From Neptunomonas antarctica (GTDB lineage Bacteria; Pseudomonadota; Gammaproteobacteria; Pseudomonadales; Balneatricaceae), in the NCBI RefSeq assembly GCF_001305295.1, contig NZ_LJSI01000054.1, positions 62,001-126,000 on the forward strand: a DNA stretch of 64,000 nt, read 5' to 3'. The translations under genes and the position numbers were made by a program. This document shows, piece by piece, positions 37,505 to 46,591 of this stretch (its first letter is position 1; the number at the start of each line of letters is the position of its first letter). A model generated the notes under the pieces. That model did no database searches. It had not been told where the DNA came from and saw only the letters and a program-made list of their open reading frames with translations.

Positions 37505-39094
37505 CTATTGCATTGCCTGGATAGCGAATTTTGCCCAGTCGGTGGTGTGTATCAGCCCATTAAATTGGCCAGTCACTGACTCAGGCCCCCAGGCTACAAT
37601 CGGGACAGGAGTATTAGTATGCGTACCAGTCGCCCATACCGTGTTTTGCTGTTTACCCACAATACTGGCCAATAAGTTGTGCCTTACTTCATTGCCGTAA
37701 ACGAAGAACTCTTTGAATTCATTCACTTTAGGGAACGTTTTAGCGCTAAGGTAGCTGTGCCCTTCAACAAAATACTCATTGTTTTCCGTTTCCAGTACTC
37801 TGGCAGCCTCAGCTTCCGAGATAGCAAAACGCGTATGACTGTTAACCAATCCTGCCAATGCTGCGGGTGTTTGCTCAACCGCAGGTAACGCATCGAACAT
37901 ACTGAAAATATCAACATAAGAAGCCGTCTGCTGATAAATTTTGTCCAGAATGCCGTAGTTACCAAAATTGAAATTCGGCTTAAATTCATTCCCTTCAAAA
38001 ACATCACCCGGAAGGTCTCTGCCTTCAGGCAAATTACTACGAGAATAACTAAAACCGAAACCACCCGTTTCATGATCTGCGGTTACGATTATCAAGGTAT
38101 CATCCCGGTCTTTTGCCCACTCTCGTAAATATTCTACAACGCCGTCCATTTTCAGCATTTCATGTAGCATATAGCCGGTATCATTATCATGCGCTGCCCA
38201 GTCGATTAAGCCGGACTCCACCATCATGAAAAACCCTTTATCGTTACGCTCCAGAATTGACACGGCCTTCTCGGTCATTTCACGTAACGTGGGAACAGTA
38301 CGATCCGCACTATTAGCCGTCATCGACTCCTGAATACCATTCAGCGTTTGCGAGTAAGAGAATAAACCCAGCAACTTATCACCAGAAGATGCCTTTAACT
38401 GCTCTTTGGTAAATGCTAACTGGTAACCTTGTTGTTGGGCTTCCTCCAATAAATTACGTTCGTCCTTACGCTTAGATTTAATACGCACGGCGCCGCCGGT
38501 AATATCTTTCAGGTGAGCCTGGACATTACCGTCTTTATCATTAGCGCCTTTCGGTATCCAATGACGCAAACCACCACCCAATAACACATCAACCTTATTA
38601 TTGAGCATATCTATGGCGATCTCATTTTCTTTAGATCGATGAGTCTGGTGAGCAGCAAATCCTGCAGGTGTTGCATGCGTTACACGGGTATCAGTGATTA
38701 AGCCTGTTGATTTGCCCATCTTCGCCGCTATTTCAAGCATTGTTTCTGTGGCATAACCATCAAGATCAGTTCCAACCATTTCCGACCCTGCCATTTTGCC
38801 GCTAGCAAATTGTGTGGCAGAAGCAGCAGAGTCAGTGACCAGCACATTAGCTGCATCAGTATAAGCAAGACCCAGCACACCCTCTTTAGCAAGAGACTCC
38901 CATGCACTGCGTCTGTTTTTATCTTTATAAACCGAGTTAGGAGCATGCTTTACATAGCTATTTAATAAACCTATTTGCTGCGGCCCCATACCATCGCCAA
39001 TAACCACTATCACGTTTTTAATACCATCCGCATACGCCCCTGTCATAGACACAGCGACGACACCCAACACCAAGGCTAATTTTCGCAAGATCAT
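37505..39094 (-). CDS. phoA: PhoA-type alkaline phosphatase, exported, in the choline operon
   Basis: A 529-residue periplasmic Zn/Mg phosphatase. A Sec signal (residues 1-22, ending AYADG) is followed by VVIGDGMG with a Zn/Mg ligand, nucleophile serine in VTDSAASAT near residue 90, THATPAGFAAHQTHR, ESGLIDWAAHDND and TADHETGG, so all metal and catalytic residues appear. It starts 55 bp after the choV stop on the same strand and is probably the last gene of the choline operon. This context suggests release of choline from phosphocholine in the periplasm; the fold itself only says phosphomonoesterase. PhoX at 2889-4793 is an unrelated second phosphatase. Confidence 0.85.
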   Translation of the reverse strand: MILRKLALVLGVVAVSMTGAYADGIKNVIVVIGDGMGPQQIGLLNSYVKHAPNSVYKDKNRRSAWESLAKEGVLGLAYTDAANVLVTDSAASATQFASGKMAGSEMVGTDLDGYATETMLEIAAKMGKSTGLITDTRVTHATPAGFAAHQTHRSKENEIAIDMLNNKVDVLLGGGLRHWIPKGANDKDGNVQAHLKDITGGAVRIKSKRKDERNLLEEAQQQGYQLAFTKEQLKASSGDKLLGLFSYSQTLNGIQESMTANSADRTVPTLREMTEKAVSILERNDKGFFMMVESGLIDWAAHDNDTGYMLHEMLKMDGVVEYLREWAKDRDDTLIIVTADHETGGFGFSYSRSNLPEGRDLPGDVFEGNEFKPNFNFGNYGILDKIYQQTASYVDIFSMFDALPAVEQTPAALAGLVNSHTRFAISEAEAARVLETENNEYFVEGHSYLSAKTFPKVNEFKEFFVYGNEVRHNLLASIVGKQQNTVWATGTHTNTPVPIVAWGPESVTGQFNGLIHTTDWAKFAIQAMQ

Positions 39095-39149
39095 AAATCT
39101 CTCCTGATTATTATTTTTTTGCTACTAACATTCAGAGCCATGACTACCT

Positions 39150-40355
39150 TTAGTCAGAACCAACAGTAAAGTGCTTACCCAGTAGTGCATGATAGAAATC
39201 TTTGTCTAACAAGACACCCACCAGTTTGTCACTTTCAGTCAGCAGTACCGGCAAACCTGTTTTATATTTGATTTCGATCGCTAAGCGCATCGATACATCC
39301 GCAGCAGCCATCACCAGCAAACCTTCTGCAAGGTCTTCTATGTCTTGTCCGTCAATCCAACGATGTAGATTCAACGGCTGATCCTGACGGCTAGCCGCGA
39401 CGACGGCCCCTTCTGCGTTGACGCTGATCAGCGTATTGTCGTGAGGGTTCAAGACTCTCATATCATCCGGCATGTCATCGCGTGTATCCAATTCGCTTAC
39501 ATCCGTCATCAGTGAGCGGCCACACAGAACATTCAATGGATTAGTATGGGCAACGAAGTCTGCGACATAAGGCGTTTTTGGGTTAAGAACGATATCTTCC
39601 GGCTTGTCATGCTGAATAATTTTGGCTGATTCCATAATGGCAATATGAGTACCGAGCTTGAGCGCTTCATCCAGATCGTGGCTAACGAACAAGATGGTTT
39701 TATTCAAGCGCTGTTGCAACTCAATTAATTCATCTTGCAACTGGTTGCGGATCAAGGGGTCAAGCGCAGAAAAAGGCTCATCCATCAGCAATATGTCGCT
39801 ATCCATCGCAAATGCTCGTGCCAAACCTACACGCTGCTGCATGCCACCCGACAATTCATGCGGATACTTATCTTTCCATTCAGTTAAGCTCACCATCTCC
39901 AACTGCTGCATCGCTTTAGCGCGACGTTTTGGCTTACTCATACCCTGCATTTCCAGACCAAAGGCAACGTTATCGATGACAGTCATCCATGGCATCAGGG
40001 CAAAATTCTGAAACACCATGGATATTCTACGGGTCCGCATATGCTGCAAGGTTTTGGCATCACAGCTGGCGATATCCACCATTTGATCACCATCCTGCAC
40101 TAAAATCTCGCCCCGGCTGACCGTGTTCAAGCCATTCACTGCACGTAACAAACTTGATTTACCGGAGCCGGACAGGCCCATTAATACACAGATCTCACCT
40201 GGCTGCACTTCGATACAGGCGTTATGTACACCCACTACATCACCCGTCGCATCGATGATTTCTTGCCGACTGCTACCCTTATCGAGTAATGCCAGACTCT
40301 GCTCAACATGGTTACCAAATACGACATCCACATTGCGAATACTAATTGCTGCCAT
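39150..40355 (-). CDS. choV: Glycine betaine/choline ABC transporter ATP-binding protein
   Basis: A 401-residue cytoplasmic ATPase of the ProV/OpuAA type. Walker A GLSGSGKSSLLRAVNG (about 59-74), Q loop MVFQNFALMPW, signature LSGGMQQRVGLARA (near 164-177), Walker B DILLMDEPFSALDP and switch His in LFVSHD. The C-terminal 110 residues form tandem CBS domains that sense ionic strength in ProV relatives. Two bases separate it from choW. With choX and choW it makes a complete importer for choline or glycine betaine; placement beside betA and betB favours choline. Confidence 0.9.
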   Translation of the reverse strand: MAAISIRNVDVVFGNHVEQSLALLDKGSSRQEIIDATGDVVGVHNACIEVQPGEICVLMGLSGSGKSSLLRAVNGLNTVSRGEILVQDGDQMVDIASCDAKTLQHMRTRRISMVFQNFALMPWMTVIDNVAFGLEMQGMSKPKRRAKAMQQLEMVSLTEWKDKYPHELSGGMQQRVGLARAFAMDSDILLMDEPFSALDPLIRNQLQDELIELQQRLNKTILFVSHDLDEALKLGTHIAIMESAKIIQHDKPEDIVLNPKTPYVADFVAHTNPLNVLCGRSLMTDVSELDTRDDMPDDMRVLNPHDNTLISVNAEGAVVAASRQDQPLNLHRWIDGQDIEDLAEGLLVMAAADVSMRLAIEIKYKTGLPVLLTESDKLVGVLLDKDFYHALLGKHFTVGSD

Positions 40356-40357
40356 GA

Positions 40358-41203
40358 TTAACCTTCCTCTTTAGCGCCGGGCGCTTTACAGATTCGATCC
40401 AGAATAATGGCCACCAGCACGATGGCTAGCCCGGCTTCGAAACCCTGAGAAATATTGACCGTATTCAGCGCGCGAATAACGGGTTTGCCTAAACCGTCAG
40501 CACCCACCAGCGCCGATATCACCACCATTGAAAGGGATAACATGATGCATTGTGTAACACCTGCCATGATGTTTGGCATGGCGGCAGGTAACTCAACCTT
40601 ATAAAGAAGCTTGAACGGTGTAGCACCAAACGCCTTACCCGCTTCGATCAGATTTGCAGGAACACGACTAATGCCCAAATAAGTCAGTCGGATAGGTGCC
40701 GCCACAGCAAATATGATCGTTGATATCAGCCCCGGCACTACACCAAGACCAAACAATACGAGTGTAGGAATGAGGTACACAAAGGTAGGAATGGTCTGCA
40801 TCAAATCAAGAATAGGCCGCAAGATGGTGTACACCCAGGGCTTATGAGCCGCCATGATTCCGATAGGAATACCCATGGCAACAGAAAACGTCGTGGCTGC
40901 CAGGACTAACACAAAAGTTTCCAGCATTTCCTGCCAATAACCCAGGTTAAGAATTAATAACAGCGCGGCAACTACAAAAATCACTAATGGCAGACTACGA
41001 TGCAGCCACCAAGCAATAGCTGCCGTCAGCATCATAGGTACGAAGGGAGGAAACCACTGGAAAATATCTACCATCGAGATAATTATCCATTCCAAAGAGA
41101 TTGAAATGGCATCGAAAAAACCGGCGGCATTAAATGTCAGCCAATCAACAAAAGCTTCCATCCAGCTGCCGAGCGGAATCTTGTGCTCAGTAATCCAATT
41201 CAT
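40358..41203 (-). CDS. choW: Glycine betaine/choline ABC transporter permease
   Basis: A 281-residue inner-membrane permease with about 6-7 hydrophobic segments. The permease contact loop is AFGATPFKLLYKVELPAAMPNIMAGV (EAA motif), preceded by RPILDLMQTIPTFVYLIPTL typical of ProW/OpuAB. A short periplasmic N-terminal section (KIPLGSWMEAFVDWLT) resembles ProW. It begins 123 bp after choX and ends 2 bp before choV, so it is within the same transcript. Confidence 0.9.
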   Translation of the reverse strand: MNWITEHKIPLGSWMEAFVDWLTFNAAGFFDAISISLEWIIISMVDIFQWFPPFVPMMLTAAIAWWLHRSLPLVIFVVAALLLILNLGYWQEMLETFVLVLAATTFSVAMGIPIGIMAAHKPWVYTILRPILDLMQTIPTFVYLIPTLVLFGLGVVPGLISTIIFAVAAPIRLTYLGISRVPANLIEAGKAFGATPFKLLYKVELPAAMPNIMAGVTQCIMLSLSMVVISALVGADGLGKPVIRALNTVNISQGFEAGLAIVLVAIILDRICKAPGAKEEG

Positions 41204-41326
41204 GAGTTTGCCTTTTTATAAATAAACGATAGCCTCACCACGCGATGGGGCGAAGAAGTACTTCAAAAATACAGGGAAACTCTGTTGTCGGGCGCATATC
41301 GCGCCCGACAACAGACAATGATAGGA

Positions 41327-42286
41327 TCAGAGCTCTAAATGCTTACGCACAGTCGCCAGCGCATCGCCACCGTCTTTGGTAGTCACGCCTTCCAACCAGC
41401 TATTGATCGCTTCAGGGTTAGCTTTTAACCAGGCTAATGCGGCAACACGGGGCTTTTTACCCTCATCAAGAATCGCGCCCATGACTTCGTTTTCCATAGT
41501 CAGGGTAAAAGACAAGTTCTCCAGTAAGCGCCCTACATTCGGACAATCCTGTCGGTAGTTTTTACGCACGTTGGTATAAACACTGGCGCCACCGTAGTTG
41601 GGGCCAAAGAAATCATCACCGCCCTGCAGGTATTCCATCTCAATATTGCTATTCATCGGATGCGGAGCCCACCCCAGAAAGACGATCCATTGTTCGCGTT
41701 TGGCTGAACGCGAAACCTGTGACATCATGCCCGCTTCGCTGGATTCCACCAGCTTAAAGCCTTTTAAGCCAAAAGCATCCTGGTCGATCATATCCAGCAT
41801 TAAGCGGTTACCATCGTTACCGGGCTCGATACCGTAAAGACGGCCTTTAAACTGATCTTTGAATTTTGCGATATCGGCGAAGCTCTTAACACCGGCGTCA
41901 TACACATATTTAGGCACAGCAAGGGTGTATTTGGCGCCTTCCAGATTAGCGCGCACGGTTTCAACGCTACCGTCTTCACGGTATTTGGCGATATCAGCCT
42001 CCATCGTAGGCATCCAATTACCAAGGAACACGTCGATATCAGCATTAGCGAGTGAGGTATAAGTCACCGGCACAGACAATAGCTGAGTCGTTGATTTATA
42101 GCCCAGTGCTTCGACGACTTCGCTGGTGACTGCGGTGGTAGCTGTAATGTCTGTCCAACCCACATCGGAGAAACGCACCGTGTCACACTGGCCAGCAAAC
42201 GCCACAGAGGCAGACAAGCCCATCGCTACGACGATGCCGCGCATTAGATTATGTTTACGGATAATTTTTTTCTGTTGAGTTGTCAT
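41327..42286 (-). CDS. choX: Glycine betaine/choline-binding periplasmic protein
   Basis: A 319-residue periplasmic binding protein of the ProX/OpuAC fold. Signal peptide about residues 15-31 (MRGIVVAMGLSASVAFAGQ). The ligand-binding start VRFSDVGWTDITATTAV and VDVFLGNWMPTME are classical for ChoX/ProX, where tryptophan and tyrosine residues make a cage around the trimethylammonium group (WTDI, WMPT, FLGWAPHPMN). A ribosome-binding site is not strong. It follows betA by 184 bp, most of which is a tandem repeat array, and is the first transporter gene of the cluster. Confidence 0.9.
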   Translation of the reverse strand: MTTQQKKIIRKHNLMRGIVVAMGLSASVAFAGQCDTVRFSDVGWTDITATTAVTSEVVEALGYKSTTQLLSVPVTYTSLANADIDVFLGNWMPTMEADIAKYREDGSVETVRANLEGAKYTLAVPKYVYDAGVKSFADIAKFKDQFKGRLYGIEPGNDGNRLMLDMIDQDAFGLKGFKLVESSEAGMMSQVSRSAKREQWIVFLGWAPHPMNSNIEMEYLQGGDDFFGPNYGGASVYTNVRKNYRQDCPNVGRLLENLSFTLTMENEVMGAILDEGKKPRVAALAWLKANPEAINSWLEGVTTKDGGDALATVRKHLEL

Positions 42287-42370
42287 GATTGTTACCTTAT
42301 TTTAGTTTTAAATTCTCTTACGATTACTACTTTTCGATAGTGTGTCTCAATTAAGTTAGTGACTAGCACA

Positions 42371-42500
42371 CGCTTAGGGCTATCTATTAACTATTCGCTT
42401 AGGGCTATCTATTAACTATTCGCATAGGGCTATCTACTTAGTTATCAACTACCCGCTTAGGGGCTATCTGTTAACAAACCCGCTTAGGGCTATTTAAACG
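42371..42500. repeat. Tandem repeat array (about 25-bp unit) over the betA stop codon
   Basis: Units start CGCTTAGGGCTATCTATTAA and continue CTATT. Copies begin at 42371, 42396 (identical), 42421 (33 bp, diverged), 42454 (27 bp) and 42481 (partial). The betA stop codon (42471-42473) lies inside copy 4, so the last codons of betA, encoding SPKRVC, are repeat sequence. The other end lies in the betA-choX gap. Confidence 0.88.
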
Positions 42501-44210
42501 CTGCTGCTGCTGCCATTGTGGATCGATCCATACTTCGACACCCTCATCCGGCAACGGCTGCTTGTCAAAAATCATGTCAGCCGCTTTCTCCGCCACCATA
42601 ATAGTGGGTGCATTTAAGTTACCATTCGGAATAGTGGGAAAAACCGAAGAGTCGACGACCCGCAGCGATTCAACGCCTCTGACCCGACACTGAGTATCCA
42701 GCACGGCCATGGCATCGTCATCAGCTCCGATTTTGCAGGTGCACGACGGATGATAGGCACTCTCAACATTTTCACGGACCCAGCGATCAACGTCTATATC
42801 ACTGCTAACCTGCGCGCCTGGCTGAACTTCATCGCCGCGATAGGCATCCAGGGCAGGCTGTTTCAGAATTTCACGCGTCAGACGGATGCAATCACGCCAG
42901 TCCTGCTTGTCTTGTTCAGTGCCGATATAGTTAAAGACAATGCTCGGTTTAGCTTTCGGGTCGGCTGATTTAATCCATACACGGCCACGGCTCTGCGGCT
43001 TATTGGGCCCTACATGCACCTGAAATCCGTGTCCTTCAATCGCCTTACCACCGTCATAACGCATCGCTGCTGGCAAAAAGTGATACTGAATATTAGGCCA
43101 TTTCAAGCCTTTACGGGAGCGGATAAAGCCACAGGATTCAAAATGATTGGTCGCACCCAGGCCATCTTTGAACAGCATCCAGCGTGCACCTATAAGGCCT
43201 TTGCTCACCAGATCCAGCTTCCCATTCAAGGTAATGGGCTGCTTACAGTGGTATTGAAAGTAAATTTCCAGGTGATCCTGCAGATTTTCACCGACACCTG
43301 GTAAGTCATGCACCAGCGCAACTCCAGCTTCTTCCAACACTTTCGCAGGACCAATACCAGAGAGCTGTAACAAATGCGGTGAACCAATGGAGCCGGCGGC
43401 TAAAATAACTTCTTTATTCGCCGTCGCATTAATTACTCGTGCACTTTTGTCAGAGCTCTTTTTTTCAGAGCTCTTTTTTTCAGAGTCCATTTTTTCATAC
43501 TCGATACCCACGGCACGCTTACCTTCCATGATCACCTTACGTGTCAATACACCACTGATCAACGTCAGGTTAGGGCGCTGCATTGCGTCACGCAGATAGG
43601 CATTAGAGGTTGATGCACGCACACCCGCTTTGACGGTCATATGCATGGCACCAAAACCTTCCTGACGGTAGCCGTTGTAATCATCAGTGGTCGGGTAGCC
43701 CGCATCTTCACCGGCATCAATAAATGCCTGATAAAGAGGGTTCAGTTTCATATCGTTACCGTTACAGGTAAACAAGGGACCGCTCCCTCCACGATAATCA
43801 TCACTGCCTTTAGCCCAGGTTTCCGCTTTCTTGAAATAGGGCAAACATTGCTGGTAACCCCACCCTGTAGCACCCTTTTCACTCCACTCATCAAAGTCAC
43901 AGGCATGCCCGCGGACATACACCATACCGTTAATCGAAGAGCTGCCACCCAGCACTTTACCGCGCGGGCAATGCATTGAGCGACCGTCCAGAAAAGGCTC
44001 TCCTTCGGTATGGAATTGCCACGCATACTTAGGAGTATTCATTGGATAAGACAACGCCGTCGGCATCTGAATAAATATACTTTTATCCGAGCCGCCAGCT
44101 TCCAGCAGCAATACAGTGTGCTGCCCATCTTCCGTTAAACGGTTAGCCAATACGCAGCCGGCAGAACCGGCGCCAACAATGATGTAGTCATAGCGTGTAT
44201 CAGTGGTCAT
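42471..44210 (-). CDS. betA: Choline dehydrogenase
   Basis: A 579-residue FAD enzyme of the GMC family that oxidises choline to betaine aldehyde at the membrane. The dinucleotide motif is [17 protein letters not shown] near residue 9, then [37 protein letters not shown] and the C-terminal CTCKIG...[19 protein letters not shown] with active-site His. I choose ATG 44210 (GGAAAT just upstream); the ATG at 44222 has its purine box too close. An in-frame 15-bp repeat encodes [14 protein letters not shown], a charged insertion in a loop near residue 240-255. The C-terminus is encoded by a tandem repeat array. Confidence 0.92.
   Translation of the reverse strand: MTTDTRYDYIIVGAGSAGCVLANRLTEDGQHTVLLLEAGGSDKSIFIQMPTALSYPMNTPKYAWQFHTEGEPFLDGRSMHCPRGKVLGGSSSINGMVYVRGHACDFDEWSEKGATGWGYQQCLPYFKKAETWAKGSDDYRGGSGPLFTCNGNDMKLNPLYQAFIDAGEDAGYPTTDDYNGYRQEGFGAMHMTVKAGVRASTSNAYLRDAMQRPNLTLISGVLTRKVIMEGKRAVGIEYEKMDSEKKSSEKKSSDKSARVINATANKEVILAAGSIGSPHLLQLSGIGPAKVLEEAGVALVHDLPGVGENLQDHLEIYFQYHCKQPITLNGKLDLVSKGLIGARWMLFKDGLGATNHFESCGFIRSRKGLKWPNIQYHFLPAAMRYDGGKAIEGHGFQVHVGPNKPQSRGRVWIKSADPKAKPSIVFNYIGTEQDKQDWRDCIRLTREILKQPALDAYRGDEVQPGAQVSSDIDVDRWVRENVESAYHPSCTCKIGADDDAMAVLDTQCRVRGVESLRVVDSSVFPTIPNGNLNAPTIMVAEKAADMIFDKQPLPDEGVEVWIDPQWQQQQRLNSPKRVC
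43450..43494 (-). repeat. 15-bp coding repeat in betA, three copies
   Basis: Three copies of TCAGAGCTCTTTTTT (the third diverged) lie in frame and encode [19 protein letters not shown] residues, a lysine/serine-rich insertion between the FAD-domain segments of BetA. Confidence 0.85.
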
Positions 44211-44237
44211 ACTTATTTCCATACCTCGGGTCGCTGC

Positions 44238-44322
44238 TTATAAAGGCACTCGTTATAAGAGCTCTATTTATAAGGGCTCTCTTTACAGGGCTCTATTAAT
44301 AGGACTCTCAATTAATAAGGGC
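44238..44322. repeat. 15-bp tandem repeats in the betB-betA gap
   Basis: Five imperfect units modelled on TTATAAGGGCTCTAT (starts 44238, 44253, 44268, 44283 and 44297) and a partial sixth fill nearly the whole gap. The sixth contains the betB stop codon (44312-44314). Consensus and unit length differ from the array after betA. Confidence 0.8.
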
Positions 44323-45766
44323 AGTCGACATCACCCAGCTCAACGAAGACGCTTTTAATCTGGGTATAATGATTGAGTGTTTCGATACCGTTTTCACGAC
44401 CAATACCGGATTGCTTATAGCCTCCGACCGGCATTTCTGCAGGCGATGCACCCCAGGTATTAATCCAGCAGATACCTGCCTCAAGACGCGCAATAACGCG
44501 ATGAGCACGCGAAAAATTGGTTGAGAAGACACCCGCTGCCAGACCGTATTCGGTATCATTGGCGCGCCGAATCACTTCTTCTTCATCACTGAAGCGCAGA
44601 ATCGACATCACCGGGCCGAATATTTCTTCTTTTACGTTAGGCATGTCATCCGTGCAATCGGCAAACACCGTAGGCTGAACGAAGTAGCCTTTATCCAAAC
44701 CGTTTGCAATAACACGTTCACCACCACACGCCAGACGAGCACCGGCTGTTTTCGCCGCTTCAATAAAACCTAGTACCTTGTGCATGTGATCTTCAGAGAT
44801 CAGCGCACCGACTTGCGTATTAAGATCCGTTGGATCACCGATAACCATACGCTCAGTACGCGCCACCACTTTGCTGACAAACTCATCATAAATACTGTCG
44901 TGTACAAATACCCGTGTACCGTTAGTGCAGACTTCACCTTGCGTATAAAAATTGGCCAACAACGCACCCGATACCGCGTTATCCAGATCCGCATCGCCAA
45001 ACACCAGCAGCGGAGACTTTCCTCCCAACTCCATCGTGACCTGCTTTAAGGAGCTAGCCGCATCGGCCACGACTTTTTTACCCGTCCCACACTCACCCGT
45101 AAAAGAGACCTTGGCTATCTGAGGATGGCGCGACAGTGCCTGCCCAGCACGATAATCACCTTGTATAACATTGAACACGCCATCCGGCAGCCCAGCTTCG
45201 GTGAAAATTTCAGCTAACTTCATTACGCTCAGAGGCGTTTCTTCGGACGGTTTGAAAATCATGCAATTGCCCGCGGCTAACGCAGGGCCAGACTTCCACA
45301 TGGCGATCTGAATCGGATAGTTCCACGCGCCAATACCCGCACAAACACCCAGCGGCTCACGACGGCTATAGTAAAAGTTAGTGCCGCCAAGGTCCTGCTG
45401 CTGACCATGAATAGTCGCTGCAAGGCCCGCATAAAATTCAATAACATCGGCACCTGTTGCAATATCAACACAGTTCGCTTCCTGCAGCGGCTTACCGGTA
45501 TCTAATACCTCTAGCATCGCCAGTTCATCATTGCGCTCACGTAAAATAGCCACGGCACGCATCAGAATACGACCCCGCTCTGCACCACTCATGGCAGACC
45601 AAACGAGAAAACCTGCTTGTGCAGCTTCAACCGCCTTATCAACATCGGCCAGCGAAGCCTGCTGAACTTCAGCCAGCACTTCTCCTGTTGCTGGATTGCG
45701 AGTGATGAAAGTCTCACCCGAGGTGGCATCTTGATATCGACCATTGATGTAAAGAGAGTGTTGCAT
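44312..45766 (-). CDS. betB: Betaine-aldehyde dehydrogenase
   Basis: A 484-residue cytoplasmic NAD(P) enzyme oxidising betaine aldehyde to glycine betaine, an osmoprotectant and carbon/nitrogen source. ALDH marks are [31 protein letters not shown], general-base Glu in [17 protein letters not shown] (near 244), catalytic Cys in [14 protein letters not shown] (near 278), [13 protein letters not shown] and C-terminal [13 protein letters not shown]. Length matches BetB. It is the first gene of the proposed betB-betA-choXWV-phoA operon, with a BetI-like palindrome about 160 bp upstream. Confidence 0.93.
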   Translation of the reverse strand: MQHSLYINGRYQDATSGETFITRNPATGEVLAEVQQASLADVDKAVEAAQAGFLVWSAMSGAERGRILMRAVAILRERNDELAMLEVLDTGKPLQEANCVDIATGADVIEFYAGLAATIHGQQQDLGGTNFYYSRREPLGVCAGIGAWNYPIQIAMWKSGPALAAGNCMIFKPSEETPLSVMKLAEIFTEAGLPDGVFNVIQGDYRAGQALSRHPQIAKVSFTGECGTGKKVVADAASSLKQVTMELGGKSPLLVFGDADLDNAVSGALLANFYTQGEVCTNGTRVFVHDSIYDEFVSKVVARTERMVIGDPTDLNTQVGALISEDHMHKVLGFIEAAKTAGARLACGGERVIANGLDKGYFVQPTVFADCTDDMPNVKEEIFGPVMSILRFSDEEEVIRRANDTEYGLAAGVFSTNFSRAHRVIARLEAGICWINTWGASPAEMPVGGYKQSGIGRENGIETLNHYTQIKSVFVELGDVDCPY

Positions 45767-45923
45767 ATAACGGCATCCTGATTATCTGGTTTCAATACAA
45801 TTTGGTGCGCCCACAGCGCAACCGAAAATCTACCTATCTTTTCTGCTGCTGATTCTAATGTAGTCACGTTAGCTACTGTTAATAACCGCCATACACCTGC
45901 GATCGGATTACTTGGTTATTAAG

Positions 45924-45951
45924 TTTTTATTAAATGAACGTTTAATAAAAA
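45924..45951. promoter_or_regulatory. Probable BetI operator upstream of betB
   Basis: Arms TTTTTATTAAA and TTTAATAAAAA, perfect 11-bp inverted repeats, flank TGAACG. The AACGTT core within a T/A-rich palindrome agrees with known BetI operators, which contain ACGTTCAAT. It is 158 bp before the betB start codon and is the best operator for the BetI encoded at 36615. Confidence 0.6.
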
Positions 45952-46034
45952 ACTACTCTGACTACATTTTGCTCAGATGTCAAAAAACCTTGCCGGTTAT
46001 TTTCAAGTAAACCCGGACAAAGAAGCACACTAAA

Positions 46035-46192
46035 GATAGCGACAATTAATGTATTTATATTGATTTTTTGAAGATAATAGAAGATTTTAAAAACCGAAAA
46101 ACACTATTCAATGTCGCTTTCAGTTAAAATTTATTATGTGAATACAGGGTTTTTTTGACGATAACAGAGAATAATTTGTCGCTATCAGTTAA
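46035..46192. promoter_or_regulatory. Repeated TTGTCGCTATC motif upstream of the choline operon
   Basis: TTGTCGCTATCAGTTAA occurs at 46176-46192, TGTCGCTTTCAGTTAA at 46112-46127, a weaker TTGACGATAACAG at 46155-46167, and the inverse GATAGCGACAA at 46035-46045. Repeated, both-strand copies in a non-coding stretch suggest binding sites for a second, unknown regulator of the bet operon or a dispersed repeat. Confidence 0.4.
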
Positions 46193-46364
46193 TTACCGGC
46201 TGGGGAAACCGTAGTTTTTAAGCGCTTTATACCGATACACAGAGACCAACTCAAAACAAAGCTATCCAAATACAGTCAGAGGGCATATGCCCCATACAGT
46301 TCAGGGCGGGTCCATAAAAAGCTAAAGCCGCCTCAGATTGAGCGTCCATACCTGGCAACGGAAA

Positions 46365-46391
46365 GTCTTATCTGACTAATTCAGATAAGAC
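46365..46391. terminator. Perfect 11-bp hairpin, possible processing or termination signal
   Basis: GTCTTATCTGA and TCAGATAAGAC flank CTAAT. It and a second hairpin at 46539-46558 (GCGGATT / AATCCGC with T-rich loop) lie between the TauD-like gene and betB; the second may end the TauD-like transcript on the minus strand. Neither has a full T run. The rest of 45767-46591 holds only the bet regulatory motifs and no gene I can support. Confidence 0.4.
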
Positions 46392-46591
46392 AACATTATC
46401 AGCATCCATGCGCATCAAATTGGCGTGAATCTCATCTTTCATCGACTGTGTTAAAGAAAAGGGCCAACTGGTATTTTTTCAAGATCCGCTCTTTTCCATA
46501 CGGCAAGGCCTTGAGCAGGGCTAACCTCTTGCCAAAACGCGGATTTTTTAGAATCCGCTACATTTTCAAGCTTTGGAATATCAGGTTATTC

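Noticed and set aside
42371..42500. Repeat array considered as a CRISPR
   Set aside because: Units are adjacent without unique spacers, contain the end of betA, and no cas gene is near.
46368..46442. 24-codon minus-strand ORF within the betB upstream region
   Set aside because: No ribosome-binding site that I trust, no homologue in mind, and it overlaps the perfect hairpin at 46365-46391.
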